Assembly (NCBI RefSeq): GCF_017306545.1
Contig: NZ_JAFKID010000029.1
Location: 1-52,516, forward strand
DNA length: 52,516 nt
Reading direction: 5' to 3'
From: Mesorhizobium sp.
GTDB lineage: Bacteria > Pseudomonadota > Alphaproteobacteria > Rhizobiales > Rhizobiaceae
Position 1 is the stretch's first letter. Every line of letters starts with the position of its first letter. Shown piece by piece: positions 8,708 through 17,427 of this stretch. Position numbers and translations under genes: made by a program. Below the pieces are notes generated by a model. That model ran no database searches. It was given only the letters and a program-made list of their open reading frames with translations, and was not told where the DNA came from.

Positions 8708-10252
8708 ATGCGATCCGAAGATTTCCGCGCCGACACAAGGCGCCCGTTTACCGGCGCCGAATATCTGGAGAGCCTGCGCGACGGCCGCGAGGTCTATATC
8801 AACGGCGAGCGCATCGCCGACGTCACCGCCCACCCCGCCATGCGCAACGCCGCGCGCTCGCTGGCCCGTCTCTACGACGCGCTGCACGACCCTGCCCGGC
8901 AAGACGTCCTGACCGCGCCGACCGACACCGGTTCCGGTGGCTACACACACAAATATTTCCGCGTCGCCCATTCGGCGGATGACCTCGTCGCTCAGCAGGG
9001 CGCCATCGCCCACTGGTCGCGCATGACCTATGGCTGGATGGGCCGCACCGCCGACTACAAGGCGGCGCTGATGAACACGCTCGGCGCGAATGCCGAATGG
9101 TACGGCCCGTTCAAGGACAACGCCCGCGCCTGGCACAAACGGGCGCAGGAAGCTGCGCTGTTCATGAATCACGCCATCGTCAATCCGCCCATCGACCGCC
9201 ACAAGCCGGCCGAGCAGGTGAAGGACGTGTTCGTCCACATCACCAAGGAGAACGACGCCGGCATCTGGGTGTCCGGCGCCAAGGTGGTGGCGACATCGTC
9301 GGCGCTCACCCACTACAATTTCCTGGCGCAAAGCTCGGCCACCGTGACGGAAGACCCGTCCCTGTCGGTGATGTTCATCGTGCCGATGAACGCGCCGGGC
9401 ATAAAGATGTTCTGTCGCGTCTCCTACGAGCAGACGGCCAACACGGTCGGCCATCCCTTCGACTATCCGCTGTCGTCGCGCTTCGACGAGAACGATGCCA
9501 TCCTGGTGCTCGACAACGTCTTCATCCCCTGGGAGGACGTACTGGTGCTGCGCGATGCGCAAAAAATCCTGTCGTTCCACCCGGCCTCGGGCTTCATGCA
9601 CGGCTACTGCTTCCAGGGCTGCACGCGCTTTGCGGTGAAGCTAGACTTCCTCGCCGGCCTGCTCGCCAAGGCGCTGCGCGCCACCGGCGGCGACGCTTTT
9701 CGCGGCAACCAGGCGGCGCTCGGCGAGATCGTCGCGCTGCGCCACATGTTCTGGAGCTTCTCGCACGCCATGGCGCGCAACCCGATCCCGTGGGCGAACG
9801 GCGCGGTGCTGCCTAACCTGGAATCGGCGCTCGCCTACCGCACCTTCATGTCGGAAGCCTATCCGCGCGTCATCGACACGGTGCGCAAGGTGGTCGCCTC
9901 GGGACTGATCTACCTGCCCTCGTCGGCGAAGGATTTCTCCAACCCGGACGTCGACCGCTATCTGGCGCAATATGTGCGCGGCTCCAACGACATGGGCCAT
10001 GTCGAGCGCATCAAGACCATGAAGCTTTTGTGGGATGCCACCGGCACCGAGTTCGGCGGCCGCCACGCGCTCTACGAACTGAACTACGCCGGTGCGCCGG
10101 AGGAAGTTCGCCTGCAGGTATTGAAAGGTGCCGAGCGCGGCGGCCGCATGAAGGAGATGGAGGCGCTGGTCGACACCTGCATGGCCGACTACGACGAGAA
10201 CGGCTGGACCGGCGACACCTGGCTGCCGCCGCTCTCCGACGACAGAAGCTGA
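8708..10252 (+). CDS. hpaB: 4-hydroxyphenylacetate 3-monooxygenase, oxygenase component
   Basis: The 514-aa FADH2-using oxygenase that ortho-hydroxylates 4-hydroxyphenylacetate to 3,4-dihydroxyphenylacetate (homoprotocatechuate) in the cytoplasm. It has the HpaB family layout: an N-terminal stretch with FTGAEYLESLRDGREVYING, the central acyl-CoA-dehydrogenase-like fold with SYEQTANTVGHPFDYPLSSR, and a C-terminal helical region with YVRGSNDMGHVERI. Length matches HpaB. GGGAGG precedes the ATG at good spacing. hpaC, its reductase partner, follows after 11 bp. The palindrome directly upstream suggests repression by HpaR, with activation by the divergent HpaA. Confidence 0.95.
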   Translation: MRSEDFRADTRRPFTGAEYLESLRDGREVYINGERIADVTAHPAMRNAARSLARLYDALHDPARQDVLTAPTDTGSGGYTHKYFRVAHSADDLVAQQGAIAHWSRMTYGWMGRTADYKAALMNTLGANAEWYGPFKDNARAWHKRAQEAALFMNHAIVNPPIDRHKPAEQVKDVFVHITKENDAGIWVSGAKVVATSSALTHYNFLAQSSATVTEDPSLSVMFIVPMNAPGIKMFCRVSYEQTANTVGHPFDYPLSSRFDENDAILVLDNVFIPWEDVLVLRDAQKILSFHPASGFMHGYCFQGCTRFAVKLDFLAGLLAKALRATGGDAFRGNQAALGEIVALRHMFWSFSHAMARNPIPWANGAVLPNLESALAYRTFMSEAYPRVIDTVRKVVASGLIYLPSSAKDFSNPDVDRYLAQYVRGSNDMGHVERIKTMKLLWDATGTEFGGRHALYELNYAGAPEEVRLQVLKGAERGGRMKEMEALVDTCMADYDENGWTGDTWLPPLSDDRS

Positions 10253-10263
10253 AGGAGGCCGCC

Positions 10264-10773
10264 ATGCAGGCGCAGGTCTCCAGGCTGGAATTCCGGGACG
10301 CCATGGCAAGGGTCTGTGCCCCGGTCAACATCGTCACCACCGACGGCCCGTCCGGGCGTGGCGGCTTCACGGCGACCGCCATGTGCTCCGTCTCGGACGA
10401 TCCGCCGTCATTGCTTGTATGCATGAACGAACGCTCGGCGCAGACCGGCCTGTTCCTGACCAACCGCCGCTTCTGCGTCAACGTGCTGACCCAGGCGCAC
10501 CAGCATCTCGCGGCCAAGTTCGCCGGCGCGATCAAGGATATGGGCGAGCGCTACGACGCCGCCCGCTGGCAGGTGATGGCCTCCGGCCAGCCGGCGCTGT
10601 CCGACGCCATCGTCTCCTTCGACTGCGTGACGGAGACGGTGAACAGGGTCGGCACCCATAACGTCATGTTCGGCCGGGTGGTGGATATCCGCCACGGCTC
10701 GGAAGAGGCGGCGCTGCTTTACGTCGGCCGCAACTACATGCAGCCGACCGCGCTAGGCAGCTTCGGCGGCTGA
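10264..10773 (+). CDS. hpaC: 4-hydroxyphenylacetate 3-monooxygenase, flavin reductase component
   Basis: A 169-aa flavin reductase that supplies FADH2 to HpaB from NADH. The single domain starts with EFRDAMARVCAPVNIVTTDG, continues through GFTATAMCSVSDDPPSLLVCM and FCVNVLTQAHQHLAAKFAG, and ends with the GRNY motif. A strong RBS (GAAGGAGG) sits just before ATG 10264; the frame is open further upstream inside hpaB, which I ignore. Its last 21 bases overlap head-on with the 3' end of the minus-strand MHYT-GGDEF-EAL gene, so the two transcripts are antisense to each other at their ends. Confidence 0.93.
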   Translation: MQAQVSRLEFRDAMARVCAPVNIVTTDGPSGRGGFTATAMCSVSDDPPSLLVCMNERSAQTGLFLTNRRFCVNVLTQAHQHLAAKFAGAIKDMGERYDAARWQVMASGQPALSDAIVSFDCVTETVNRVGTHNVMFGRVVDIRHGSEEAALLYVGRNYMQPTALGSFGG

Positions 10774-12831
10774 GGCGGCGCGGGCGGCCGAACCGGGGGC
10801 GCCGCGAGCCTCGTCGCCGCAACCGACCGTTTCAGCGATATCCGTCAGCGGCTGCGGGCGGCCGAACAGGAAGCCCTGCATCTCCGCGCAACCTTCGGCT
10901 TGCAGGAAATCCACCTGTTCCTGCCGTTCCACGCCTTCGGCGAGCACGGCGATCTTGAGGCTGGAGGCCAGAAGGATGGTCGCCTTCACGATGGCCGTCG
11001 AGGTTTCGTTGGTCATCAGGCCGTCGACAAAGGAGCGGTCGATCTTGACCTTGTCGAAGGGAAAGACTTGCAGCGTCGACAGCGACGAATAGCCTGTCCC
11101 GTAATCGTCCATGGCGATGGTGACGCCCAGCGCCTTCAGCTGTCGAATGACATGGAGCGTGCGGTCGCGGTCCTCGATGACGCTGGCTTCCGTGATTTCG
11201 AGTTCGAGCCGCCCGGCCGGCAGCCCGGTCCTCAACAGGATCTCATGGACCATGCGCGGCAGGTCCACCTGGGTAAGCTGCGCCGACGCGACGTTGACGG
11301 CGACCCGATAAGGCTTGCTCCAGCGCGCGACCTCCGCGCAAACCGTCTTCAGCACCCATTCCCCGATCGGAATGATAAGCCCGGTTTCCTCGGCGATCGG
11401 GATGAATTCGGTCGGCGAGACGACGCCGCGCGTGCGGTGATGCCACCTGAGCAGCGCCTCGTAGCCGCTGACCTGGCCGGTGCGGACGTCGAGCTGCGGC
11501 TGGTAGTAGAGTTCAAGTTCGTTGCGCTCGATCGCATGGCGCAGTTCCATGGCAAGCGCGCTGCGGGCGCGCCGCCCTTCATCCATCGACGATTCGTAAT
11601 AGCAGACCTTGTCGCCGAGCGAGCGCTTGGCCCGGTACATCGCAAGATCCGCCGCCCCGACCAGTTCTTCCGCGTCGTTGAAGTCGCCCGGATAGAGACT
11701 GACGCCGACGCTGGCGCCGACACCCAGCGTGTTGGCCTCGTGCTGCATCGGTTCGAGCACGCAGGCGACCAGCCGGCGGGCGAAATCGTCCACCTGCGCC
11801 TGCGCCCGCACATGCTGCTTGACGGCGATGAACTCGTCGCCGCCGACGCGGGCGACGAGTTCGCCGGACCCGAGACAATCGGTGAACCGCTCGGCCAGCG
11901 TCTGCAACAGGAAATCGCCGCAATGGTGTCCATGGACGTCGTTGACTTCCTTGAAACGGTCGAGATCGACGACGAGCACCGCCGTTTCCGTCGCCGCGGC
12001 GCGGCCCTGCTCGAGCATCTGCGGCAGGTGGGCCGACAGGAAGGCCCGGTTCGGCAGACCCGTCAGCGCATCGTGGGTGGCGGCATGGCGGAAACTGTCG
12101 ATCAACTCGCGCTGCGTGCGCGTATCCAGGACATAGAGGGCAAGGCCGGCGACCACCGCCATCGCGGCCAGCACCAGCACGGCCAGGAATTCGCTCGAAA
12201 TGGCGCGTGCCGGGACGAACACCGAGGGATCGGGCACCAGCGTCGCCGCGCCCATGGCGGTGAAATGCATCGAACAGATGGCGAGCACCAGCGTCAGCAT
12301 CGCCAGCGGCCGGCTCCAGGCGAACGAATGCCTCGCCAGGAGGTGGGTGGTCAGCGCACCGAGAACGAGCGCGAAGACGACCGAAAGGGCGGCCAGGCTC
12401 CAGTCCCACTGGATATGGCCTGCCACTTCCAGCCCCGCCATGCCGGTAAAATGCATGGCGACGATGCCGACGCCGATGATCAGCCCGCCGCCTTCGCTCG
12501 AAAACCTGTCGGCGCCGGTGACGGCCACGTGAAGCCCCTTGGCCGTGAACACGATGGCGATCAGGAGGGACGCCAAGGTCAGGAACGGATTGAAGGCGTG
12601 GTCCATCGGGATGCGAAAGCCGAGCATGGCGACGAAATGCGTCGTCCAGATCGCCGCGCCACCCGCCATGCCGGACAGGATGGTCCATGACAGCGGAGAT
12701 TCGGTCGGCAGACGTTTGGCCCGGTCGAACAGGCGCACCGTCATGATGGAACTCATGACGCAAACGATCGCCGCAATCACCACATAGGAATAATCGTGTT
12801 CATACGTCAGGCACGTAACGACTTTGAACAA
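10753..12831 (-). CDS. MHYT-GGDEF-EAL membrane protein (c-di-GMP turnover)
   Basis: A 692-aa membrane sensor. Residues 10-235 form seven hydrophobic helices carrying three MHYT-type motifs (TTHF near 64, AMHFTGM near 126, SMHFTAM near 188), thought to bind copper and sense O2, CO or NO. A GGDEF domain follows with intact GGDEF at 330-334, but I see no RxxD inhibitory site before it. The EAL domain has intact EAL (458-460), DDYGTGYSSL and AEGVE, so both cyclase and phosphodiesterase activities are possible. The start is TTG 12831 behind a G-rich RBS. The C-terminal tail (AARAASAAEAA) is low-complexity and lies over the end of hpaC. It interrupts the hpa cluster and has no obvious catabolic role. 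Confidence 0.92.
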   Translation of the reverse strand: MFKVVTCLTYEHDYSYVVIAAIVCVMSSIMTVRLFDRAKRLPTESPLSWTILSGMAGGAAIWTTHFVAMLGFRIPMDHAFNPFLTLASLLIAIVFTAKGLHVAVTGADRFSSEGGGLIIGVGIVAMHFTGMAGLEVAGHIQWDWSLAALSVVFALVLGALTTHLLARHSFAWSRPLAMLTLVLAICSMHFTAMGAATLVPDPSVFVPARAISSEFLAVLVLAAMAVVAGLALYVLDTRTQRELIDSFRHAATHDALTGLPNRAFLSAHLPQMLEQGRAAATETAVLVVDLDRFKEVNDVHGHHCGDFLLQTLAERFTDCLGSGELVARVGGDEFIAVKQHVRAQAQVDDFARRLVACVLEPMQHEANTLGVGASVGVSLYPGDFNDAEELVGAADLAMYRAKRSLGDKVCYYESSMDEGRRARSALAMELRHAIERNELELYYQPQLDVRTGQVSGYEALLRWHHRTRGVVSPTEFIPIAEETGLIIPIGEWVLKTVCAEVARWSKPYRVAVNVASAQLTQVDLPRMVHEILLRTGLPAGRLELEITEASVIEDRDRTLHVIRQLKALGVTIAMDDYGTGYSSLSTLQVFPFDKVKIDRSFVDGLMTNETSTAIVKATILLASSLKIAVLAEGVERQEQVDFLQAEGCAEMQGFLFGRPQPLTDIAETVGCGDEARGAPGSAARAASAAEAA

Positions 12832-12932
12832 AACCCGCCCCTTCCCGAATGTTGCCCGCTGGCAAGGTAGTCAGGAAACGGGAAAGAAATAGCTAATCGC
12901 CGCTTGATCGAAAATTTACTGTATTGATCGAC

Positions 12933-13433
12933 TTACGACTGACTGCCGCGCTCGGATCGGATCAATTCTTCCAGCATGTCGAGCAGTTGTTCGTGCTGGT
13001 CGCGACCGAAGCGTTTTTCGATCGCCTCGTAGATGGCGAGGCGCTCCGGCGACAGTTCCTCGATCAGCGTCAGGCCCGCCGGGCTGATGGACAGCCGCGT
13101 GCGGCGGCCGTCGTCCTTGACGCGGTTGCGGGTGATGAAGCGGCGCTCCTCCATCGCCTTGATGATGCGGGTCAGGCTCGGCGGCAGGATCGAGGCATGA
13201 TTGGCGAGTTCGGTGGCTTCCAGCGGCCCCGCTTCGGCCAGCACCCGAAGCACCCGCCATTGCTGCTCGGTGATGTCGTGTCGCGCCAGCATCGGCCGGA
13301 AATGGCTCATGATGATTTCGCGCGCCCTCAGAAGCGCCATGGGCAGAGATCGGCGTGTGCTGGGCGGTAGCAAGCTTCGACCTCCGAATGACGTCTCGCA
13401 AAGACCCTTATGCTCAAACGCTATAACCGACAT
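12933..13433 (-). CDS. hpaR: MarR-family repressor of homoprotocatechuate degradation (HpaR)
   Basis: A 166-aa MarR-type winged-helix repressor. The HpaR signature is clear: RRSLPMALLRAREIIMSHF, then DITEQQWRVLRVLAE, the recognition helix PPSLTRIIKAME and the wing with KDDGRRTRLSIS. It is divergent from hpaF-E-D-G-H with a 124-bp gap containing TTAAC motifs, and is expected to release DNA on binding 4-hydroxyphenylacetate or homoprotocatechuate, as in enteric HpaR. The start at ATG 13433 has a weak RBS; a later Met (residue 32) is possible but would truncate the dimer helix. Confidence 0.88.
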   Translation of the reverse strand: MSVIAFEHKGLCETSFGGRSLLPPSTRRSLPMALLRAREIIMSHFRPMLARHDITEQQWRVLRVLAEAGPLEATELANHASILPPSLTRIIKAMEERRFITRNRVKDDGRRTRLSISPAGLTLIEELSPERLAIYEAIEKRFGRDQHEQLLDMLEELIRSERGSQS

Positions 13434-13467
13434 CCATTAGAGGCGGCAATCCTACGTATGTGGCACG

Positions 13468-13523
13468 CTTAACAAGAGAAGTATCTTGACAGAAGACGGT
13501 CAAGATGTAATTCACACGTTAAC
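13468..13523. promoter_or_regulatory. hpaR/hpaF divergent control region with TTAAC motifs
   Basis: CTTAAC (13468-13473) and the palindrome GTTAAC (13518-13523) resemble the halves of the hpaB palindrome CTTAACGCGTTAAG. A consensus -35 TTGACA sits at 13486-13491, with a weak -10-like TAATTC at 13508-13513, which would place GTTAAC close to the transcription start. This is consistent with an HpaR-repressed hpaF promoter. Promoter and binding assignments are inferred from position and similarity only. Confidence 0.4.
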
Positions 13524-13557
13524 TAAGAACGGCTGGAACGCTGGCGAGGAGGAAACC

Positions 13558-13944
13558 ATGCCGCATATGGTGGTCGAATACTCGGCCAATCTCGACGCTT
13601 CCGTCGACATAGCGCAACTGTGCACGCTGCTGTCGCGCACCATTTTCGACACCGGCCTGTTCGAACTCGGCGCCATCCGCGTGCGCGCCTTCCGCGCCGA
13701 GGCCTACGCGGTGGCAGACCGCCTGCCCGAAAACGGCTTCATCGACCTGAACCTCCGCATCGGCAAGGGCCGTAGCGCGGAGGAAAAGAAGCGTGCCGGC
13801 GAAGCCATCTTCGCCGCCGTGACGGCGCACCTGGCCGGCCTGTTCGCCACGCCGCATTTCGCCCTTTCGCTGGAGATCCGCGAGATCGACGCGGACCTAT
13901 CCTGGAAGAAGAACGCCATCCACCCGCGGCTGCGGGGCAAATGA
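13558..13944 (+). CDS. hpaF: 5-carboxymethyl-2-hydroxymuconate delta-isomerase
   Basis: A 128-aa tautomerase-fold isomerase that converts 5-carboxymethyl-2-hydroxymuconate to 5-oxo-pent-3-ene-1,2,5-tricarboxylate after the HpaE step. The mature N-terminus begins Pro-His (MPHMVVEYSANLD); Pro2 is the catalytic base of this family. Length matches CHMI (about 126 aa). I use ATG 13558 with GAGGAGG before it; a TTG in the same frame 72 bases earlier overlaps the likely promoter and would bury Pro2. It is first in hpaFEDGH, 13 bp ahead of hpaE. Confidence 0.92.
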   Translation: MPHMVVEYSANLDASVDIAQLCTLLSRTIFDTGLFELGAIRVRAFRAEAYAVADRLPENGFIDLNLRIGKGRSAEEKKRAGEAIFAAVTAHLAGLFATPHFALSLEIREIDADLSWKKNAIHPRLRGK

Positions 13945-13957
13945 CGGGGACCGACCC

Positions 13958-15475
13958 ATGACCACACTGGACGACAACCTGAAAAAAGCCGAGGCTTTTC
14001 TGGAGCGCTTCCGCAAGGACGGCGTGCTCAACCAGATCGGCGGCTCGGCGGTGCCGGCGGCCGACGGCGCGACCTTCGAGACGATTTCCCCCGTCGACCT
14101 GAAGCCGCTGGCGAAGATCGCGCACGGCAAGGCCGCCGACATCGACCGTGCCGCCAAGGCCGCCAAGGCCGCCTTCCGCGACTGGGCTGCGATGCCCGGC
14201 GCCCAGCGCAAGAAGCTGCTGCATAAAATAGCCGACGCCATCGTCGCGCGCGCCGAGGAAATCGCGTTCGTCGAGTGCATGGACACAGGCCAATCGCTGA
14301 AGTTCATGGCCAAGGCGGCGCTGCGCGGCGCCGAGAACTTCCGCTTCTACGGCGACCGCGCCCCCGAGGCGCGCGACGGCCGCACCCTGCACGCGCCGAA
14401 CCAACTCAACGTGACGACCCGCGTGCCGATCGGCCCGGTCGGTGTCATCACGCCGTGGAACACCCCCTTCATGCTCTCCACCTGGAAGATCGCGCCGGCG
14501 CTCGCCGCCGGCTGCACGGTGGTCCATAAACCGGCCGAATTCTCGCCGCTGACGGCGCGCCTGCTGGTCGAGATCGCCGAGGAGGCCGGCTTGCCCAAGG
14601 GCGTGTGGAACCTCGTCAACGGCATGGGCGAGGACGCCGGCAAGGCGCTGACCGAGCATCCCGACATCAAGGCCATCGGCTTCGTCGGCGAGAGCCGCAC
14701 CGGCTCGATGATCATGAAGCAGGGCGCCGACACATTGAAGCGCGTGCATTTCGAACTCGGCGGCAAGAACCCCGTCATCGTCTTCGCCGACGCCGATCTG
14801 GAGCGCGCCGCCGACGCCGCCGTCTTCATGATCTATTCGCTGAACGGCGAGCGCTGCACCTCGTCTTCACGCCTGCTGGTCGAGGCCTCGATCCACGACA
14901 AGTTCACCGCCCTGGTGTCAGAGAAGGCCAAGCGCATCAAGATCGGCCACCCGCTCGATCCCGAAACCGTCATCGGCCCGCTGATCCATCCGGTGCACGA
15001 AAAGAAGGTGCTGGAATACATCGCCATCGGCAAGGCCGAGGGCGCCACCATCGCCGCCGGCGGCGAGAAAGTTCAGGGACCGGGCGGCGGCGGCTACATC
15101 GCGCCGACCCTGTTTACCGGCGCCAACAACGGCATGCGCATCGCCCGCGAGGAAATCTTCGGCCCGGTGCTGACCGCCATCCCCTTCAAGGACGAGGCGG
15201 AAGCGCTGGCCATCGCCAACGACACCACCTATGGCCTCACCGGCTATGTCTGGACGGCCGACGTGACGCGGGCGCTGCGCTTCACGGAGGCGCTGGAAGC
15301 GGGCATGATCTGGGTCAACTCGGAGAACGTGCGCCACTTGCCGACGCCCTTCGGCGGCGTGAAGAATTCCGGTATCGGCCGCGACGGCGGCGACTGGTCC
15401 TTCGACTTCTACATGGAGACGAAGAACATCGCCTTCGCCACCGGGGCGCATGCCATCACCAAGCTCGGCGGCTGA
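13958..15475 (+). CDS. hpaE: 5-carboxymethyl-2-hydroxymuconate semialdehyde dehydrogenase
   Basis: A 505-aa NAD+-dependent aldehyde dehydrogenase oxidising the ring-cleavage product CHMS to CHM. Visible are Asn168 (PWNTP), Lys191 (HKPAE), Glu266 (FELGGK) and catalytic Cys300 (NGERCTSSSR); the NGERC variant and the IWVNSENVRHLPTPFGG C-terminal region are characteristic of HpaE. It is second gene of hpaFEDGH. A GC hairpin (GGCGGC/GCCGCC, 15467-15482) straddles its stop codon and might tune expression of the genes behind it. Assignment is strong from sequence plus context. Confidence 0.95.
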   Translation: MTTLDDNLKKAEAFLERFRKDGVLNQIGGSAVPAADGATFETISPVDLKPLAKIAHGKAADIDRAAKAAKAAFRDWAAMPGAQRKKLLHKIADAIVARAEEIAFVECMDTGQSLKFMAKAALRGAENFRFYGDRAPEARDGRTLHAPNQLNVTTRVPIGPVGVITPWNTPFMLSTWKIAPALAAGCTVVHKPAEFSPLTARLLVEIAEEAGLPKGVWNLVNGMGEDAGKALTEHPDIKAIGFVGESRTGSMIMKQGADTLKRVHFELGGKNPVIVFADADLERAADAAVFMIYSLNGERCTSSSRLLVEASIHDKFTALVSEKAKRIKIGHPLDPETVIGPLIHPVHEKKVLEYIAIGKAEGATIAAGGEKVQGPGGGGYIAPTLFTGANNGMRIAREEIFGPVLTAIPFKDEAEALAIANDTTYGLTGYVWTADVTRALRFTEALEAGMIWVNSENVRHLPTPFGGVKNSGIGRDGGDWSFDFYMETKNIAFATGAHAITKLGG

Positions 15476-15529
15476 CGCCGCCTTCGGCCCGCGCCTGCGC
15501 GCCGCCACGACCGCCTGAGGGAGTTACCC

Positions 15530-16510
15530 ATGCCGCTGCCCAAACCCAACCTTTACCCGCCTTTCAACATCGTGCGGCTCTCCCATGTCGAACTCGTCGT
15601 CACCGACCTGCCGAAGAGCCGCGCCTTCTACGTCGACATGCTCGGCCTGCAAGTGACGGACGAGACGGAGGACGCGGTCTACCTGCGCGCGCTGGAAGAA
15701 CGCGGCCATCACTGCATCGTGCTCCGGAAAGGCGAGAAGGCCGAAGCCCGCGACCTCGGCTTCAAGGTCTATTCGGAAGAGGATCTCGACAAGGCGGAGC
15801 ACTTCTTCAAAGGCAAGGGCCTGCCGGTGGAATGGGTGGAGCGGCCCTATCAGTCGCGCACCTTCCGCACCCACGATCCACACGGCATCCCGCTGGAATT
15901 CTATTCGAGGATGGACCGCCTGCCGCCGATCCACCAGAAGTACGCGCTCTATCACGGCGTCAAGCCGCTGCGCATCGACCACTTCAACTGCTATTCGCCG
16001 AATGTCGATGAATCGGCGGCCTTCTATTCCGAGATAGGTTTCCGCTTGACGGAGTACACCGAGGACGAGGCGACGAAGCGGCTGTGGGCGGCCTGGCTGC
16101 ACCGCAAGGGCGGGGTGCACGACATGGCCTTCACCAACGGCAAGGGTCCGCGCCTGCACCATGTCGCCTTCTGGGTGCCGACGCCGCTCAACATCATCGA
16201 CCTGCTCGACCTGATGGCGACGACAGGCTACATTTCCAACATCGAGCGCGGCCCCGGTCGCCACGGCATCTCCAACGCCTTCTTCCTGTACATCCGCGAT
16301 CCCGACAACCATCGCGTCGAGATCTACTGCTCGGACTACCAGACCGTCGATCCCGACCTCGAACCGATCCGTTGGGACCTGAAGGACCCGCAGCGCCAGA
16401 CGCTGTGGGGCGCGCCGGCGCCGCGAAGCTGGTTCGAGGAAGGCAGCGTCTTCGCAGGCGTCGAGCCCCGCGAGTCCGACCTCGCCGCCTCGCCCATCAT
16501 CGCGCCGTAA
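15530..16510 (+). CDS. hpaD: 3,4-dihydroxyphenylacetate 2,3-dioxygenase (extradiol, VOC family)
   Basis: A 326-aa ring-cleaving extradiol dioxygenase opening homoprotocatechuate to CHMS. It has two vicinal-oxygen-chelate modules; the second carries the metal site: His151 (IDHFNCYSP), His210 or His211 (RLHHVAFW) and Glu264 (HRVEIYCSDY), plus a His197 in VHDMAF and a Tyr254 likely to act as acid/base groups. It therefore belongs with the Brevibacterium/Arthrobacter type I enzymes (Fe or Mn) rather than the LigB-type HpaD/HpcB of Escherichia coli. Metal identity cannot be read from the sequence. It lies between hpaE and hpaG. Confidence 0.93.
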   Translation: MPLPKPNLYPPFNIVRLSHVELVVTDLPKSRAFYVDMLGLQVTDETEDAVYLRALEERGHHCIVLRKGEKAEARDLGFKVYSEEDLDKAEHFFKGKGLPVEWVERPYQSRTFRTHDPHGIPLEFYSRMDRLPPIHQKYALYHGVKPLRIDHFNCYSPNVDESAAFYSEIGFRLTEYTEDEATKRLWAAWLHRKGGVHDMAFTNGKGPRLHHVAFWVPTPLNIIDLLDLMATTGYISNIERGPGRHGISNAFFLYIRDPDNHRVEIYCSDYQTVDPDLEPIRWDLKDPQRQTLWGAPAPRSWFEEGSVFAGVEPRESDLAASPIIAP

Positions 16511-16523
16511 GCGGAGTGGCAGC

Positions 16524-17393
16524 ATGACCCTACGCCTCGCCACATTCACCGCCGCCGGCCGGACCCGCTACGGAGCGATCACCGACAAAGGCATGGTCGA
16601 TCTTTCGATCCGCCACGGCGCGAAATGGCCTAGCTTGCGCGAGGTGATCGAGGCCGGCGCGCTCACCCGGCTCGGCGAAGAAGCCGCCGCTCTGATCCCG
16701 GACTTTGCCGAGGCCGACATCGCCTACCAAATTCCCGTTCCGGCACCGGAGAAGATCATCTGCGTCGGCGTCAACTTCCCCGACCGCAACGAGGAATACA
16801 AGGACGGACAGGCGGCGCAGTCCAACCCGTCGCTGTTTATCCGCTTCCCGCGCTCCTTCGTCGGCCATGGGCGAAACCTCGTGCGCCCGCCGGAATCGCC
16901 GCAACTCGACTACGAGGGCGAAATCGTCATCGTCATCGGCAGGGCCGGCCGCCGCATCGCCGAGAAGGACGCGCTCGGCCATATCGCGGCGCTTTCGCTG
17001 TGCAACGAAGGCACCATCCGCGACTGGGTGCGGCACGCCAAGTTCAACGTCACCCAGGGCAAGAACTTCGACCGTACCGGCTCGATCGGTCCCTGGCTGG
17101 TCCCGTTCGCCGACGAGGCGCAGATCGCCGACATCCAGCTCGTCACCCGCGTCAACAGCGAGGTCCGCCAGCAGGACCGCACCAGCCGCATGATCTTCTC
17201 CTTCCGGAAAATCATCGCCTATGTCTCCACCTTCACCACGCTGGTACCGGGCGACGTCATCGTCACCGGCACGCCGACCGGCGCCGGCGCCCGGCACGAT
17301 CCGCCAATTTGGCTGAAACCTGGCGACGTCATCGAGGTCGAGGCCGACGGGATCGGCGTGTTGAGGAATGGCGTTGCGGATGAGGTGGTGTAA
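16524..17393 (+). CDS. hpaG: Fumarylacetoacetate hydrolase-family protein, OPET decarboxylase/HHDD isomerase
   Basis: A 289-aa FAH-fold enzyme expected to decarboxylate 5-oxo-pent-3-ene-1,2,5-tricarboxylate to 2-hydroxyhepta-2,4-dienedioate and isomerise it. The metal-binding FAH core is visible: CVGVNFPDRNEE, the acidic LDYEGEIVIVIGR, and VIVTGTPTGAG near the C-terminus. Enteric HpaG is a fused double domain; this protein has one FAH domain plus an N-terminal lid, the common alphaproteobacterial size. It lies 13 bp behind hpaD. Whether one polypeptide does both steps is inferred from the pathway. Confidence 0.88.
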   Translation: MTLRLATFTAAGRTRYGAITDKGMVDLSIRHGAKWPSLREVIEAGALTRLGEEAAALIPDFAEADIAYQIPVPAPEKIICVGVNFPDRNEEYKDGQAAQSNPSLFIRFPRSFVGHGRNLVRPPESPQLDYEGEIVIVIGRAGRRIAEKDALGHIAALSLCNEGTIRDWVRHAKFNVTQGKNFDRTGSIGPWLVPFADEAQIADIQLVTRVNSEVRQQDRTSRMIFSFRKIIAYVSTFTTLVPGDVIVTGTPTGAGARHDPPIWLKPGDVIEVEADGIGVLRNGVADEVV

Positions 17394-17427
17394 TGACAGG
17401 CACTGCGACACCGGACAGGCTCCTCCC

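Noticed and set aside
10900-12690. 596-codon plus-strand open frame opposite the GGDEF-EAL gene
   Set aside because: Antisense shadow with no domain; the minus strand encodes complete MHYT, GGDEF and EAL motifs.
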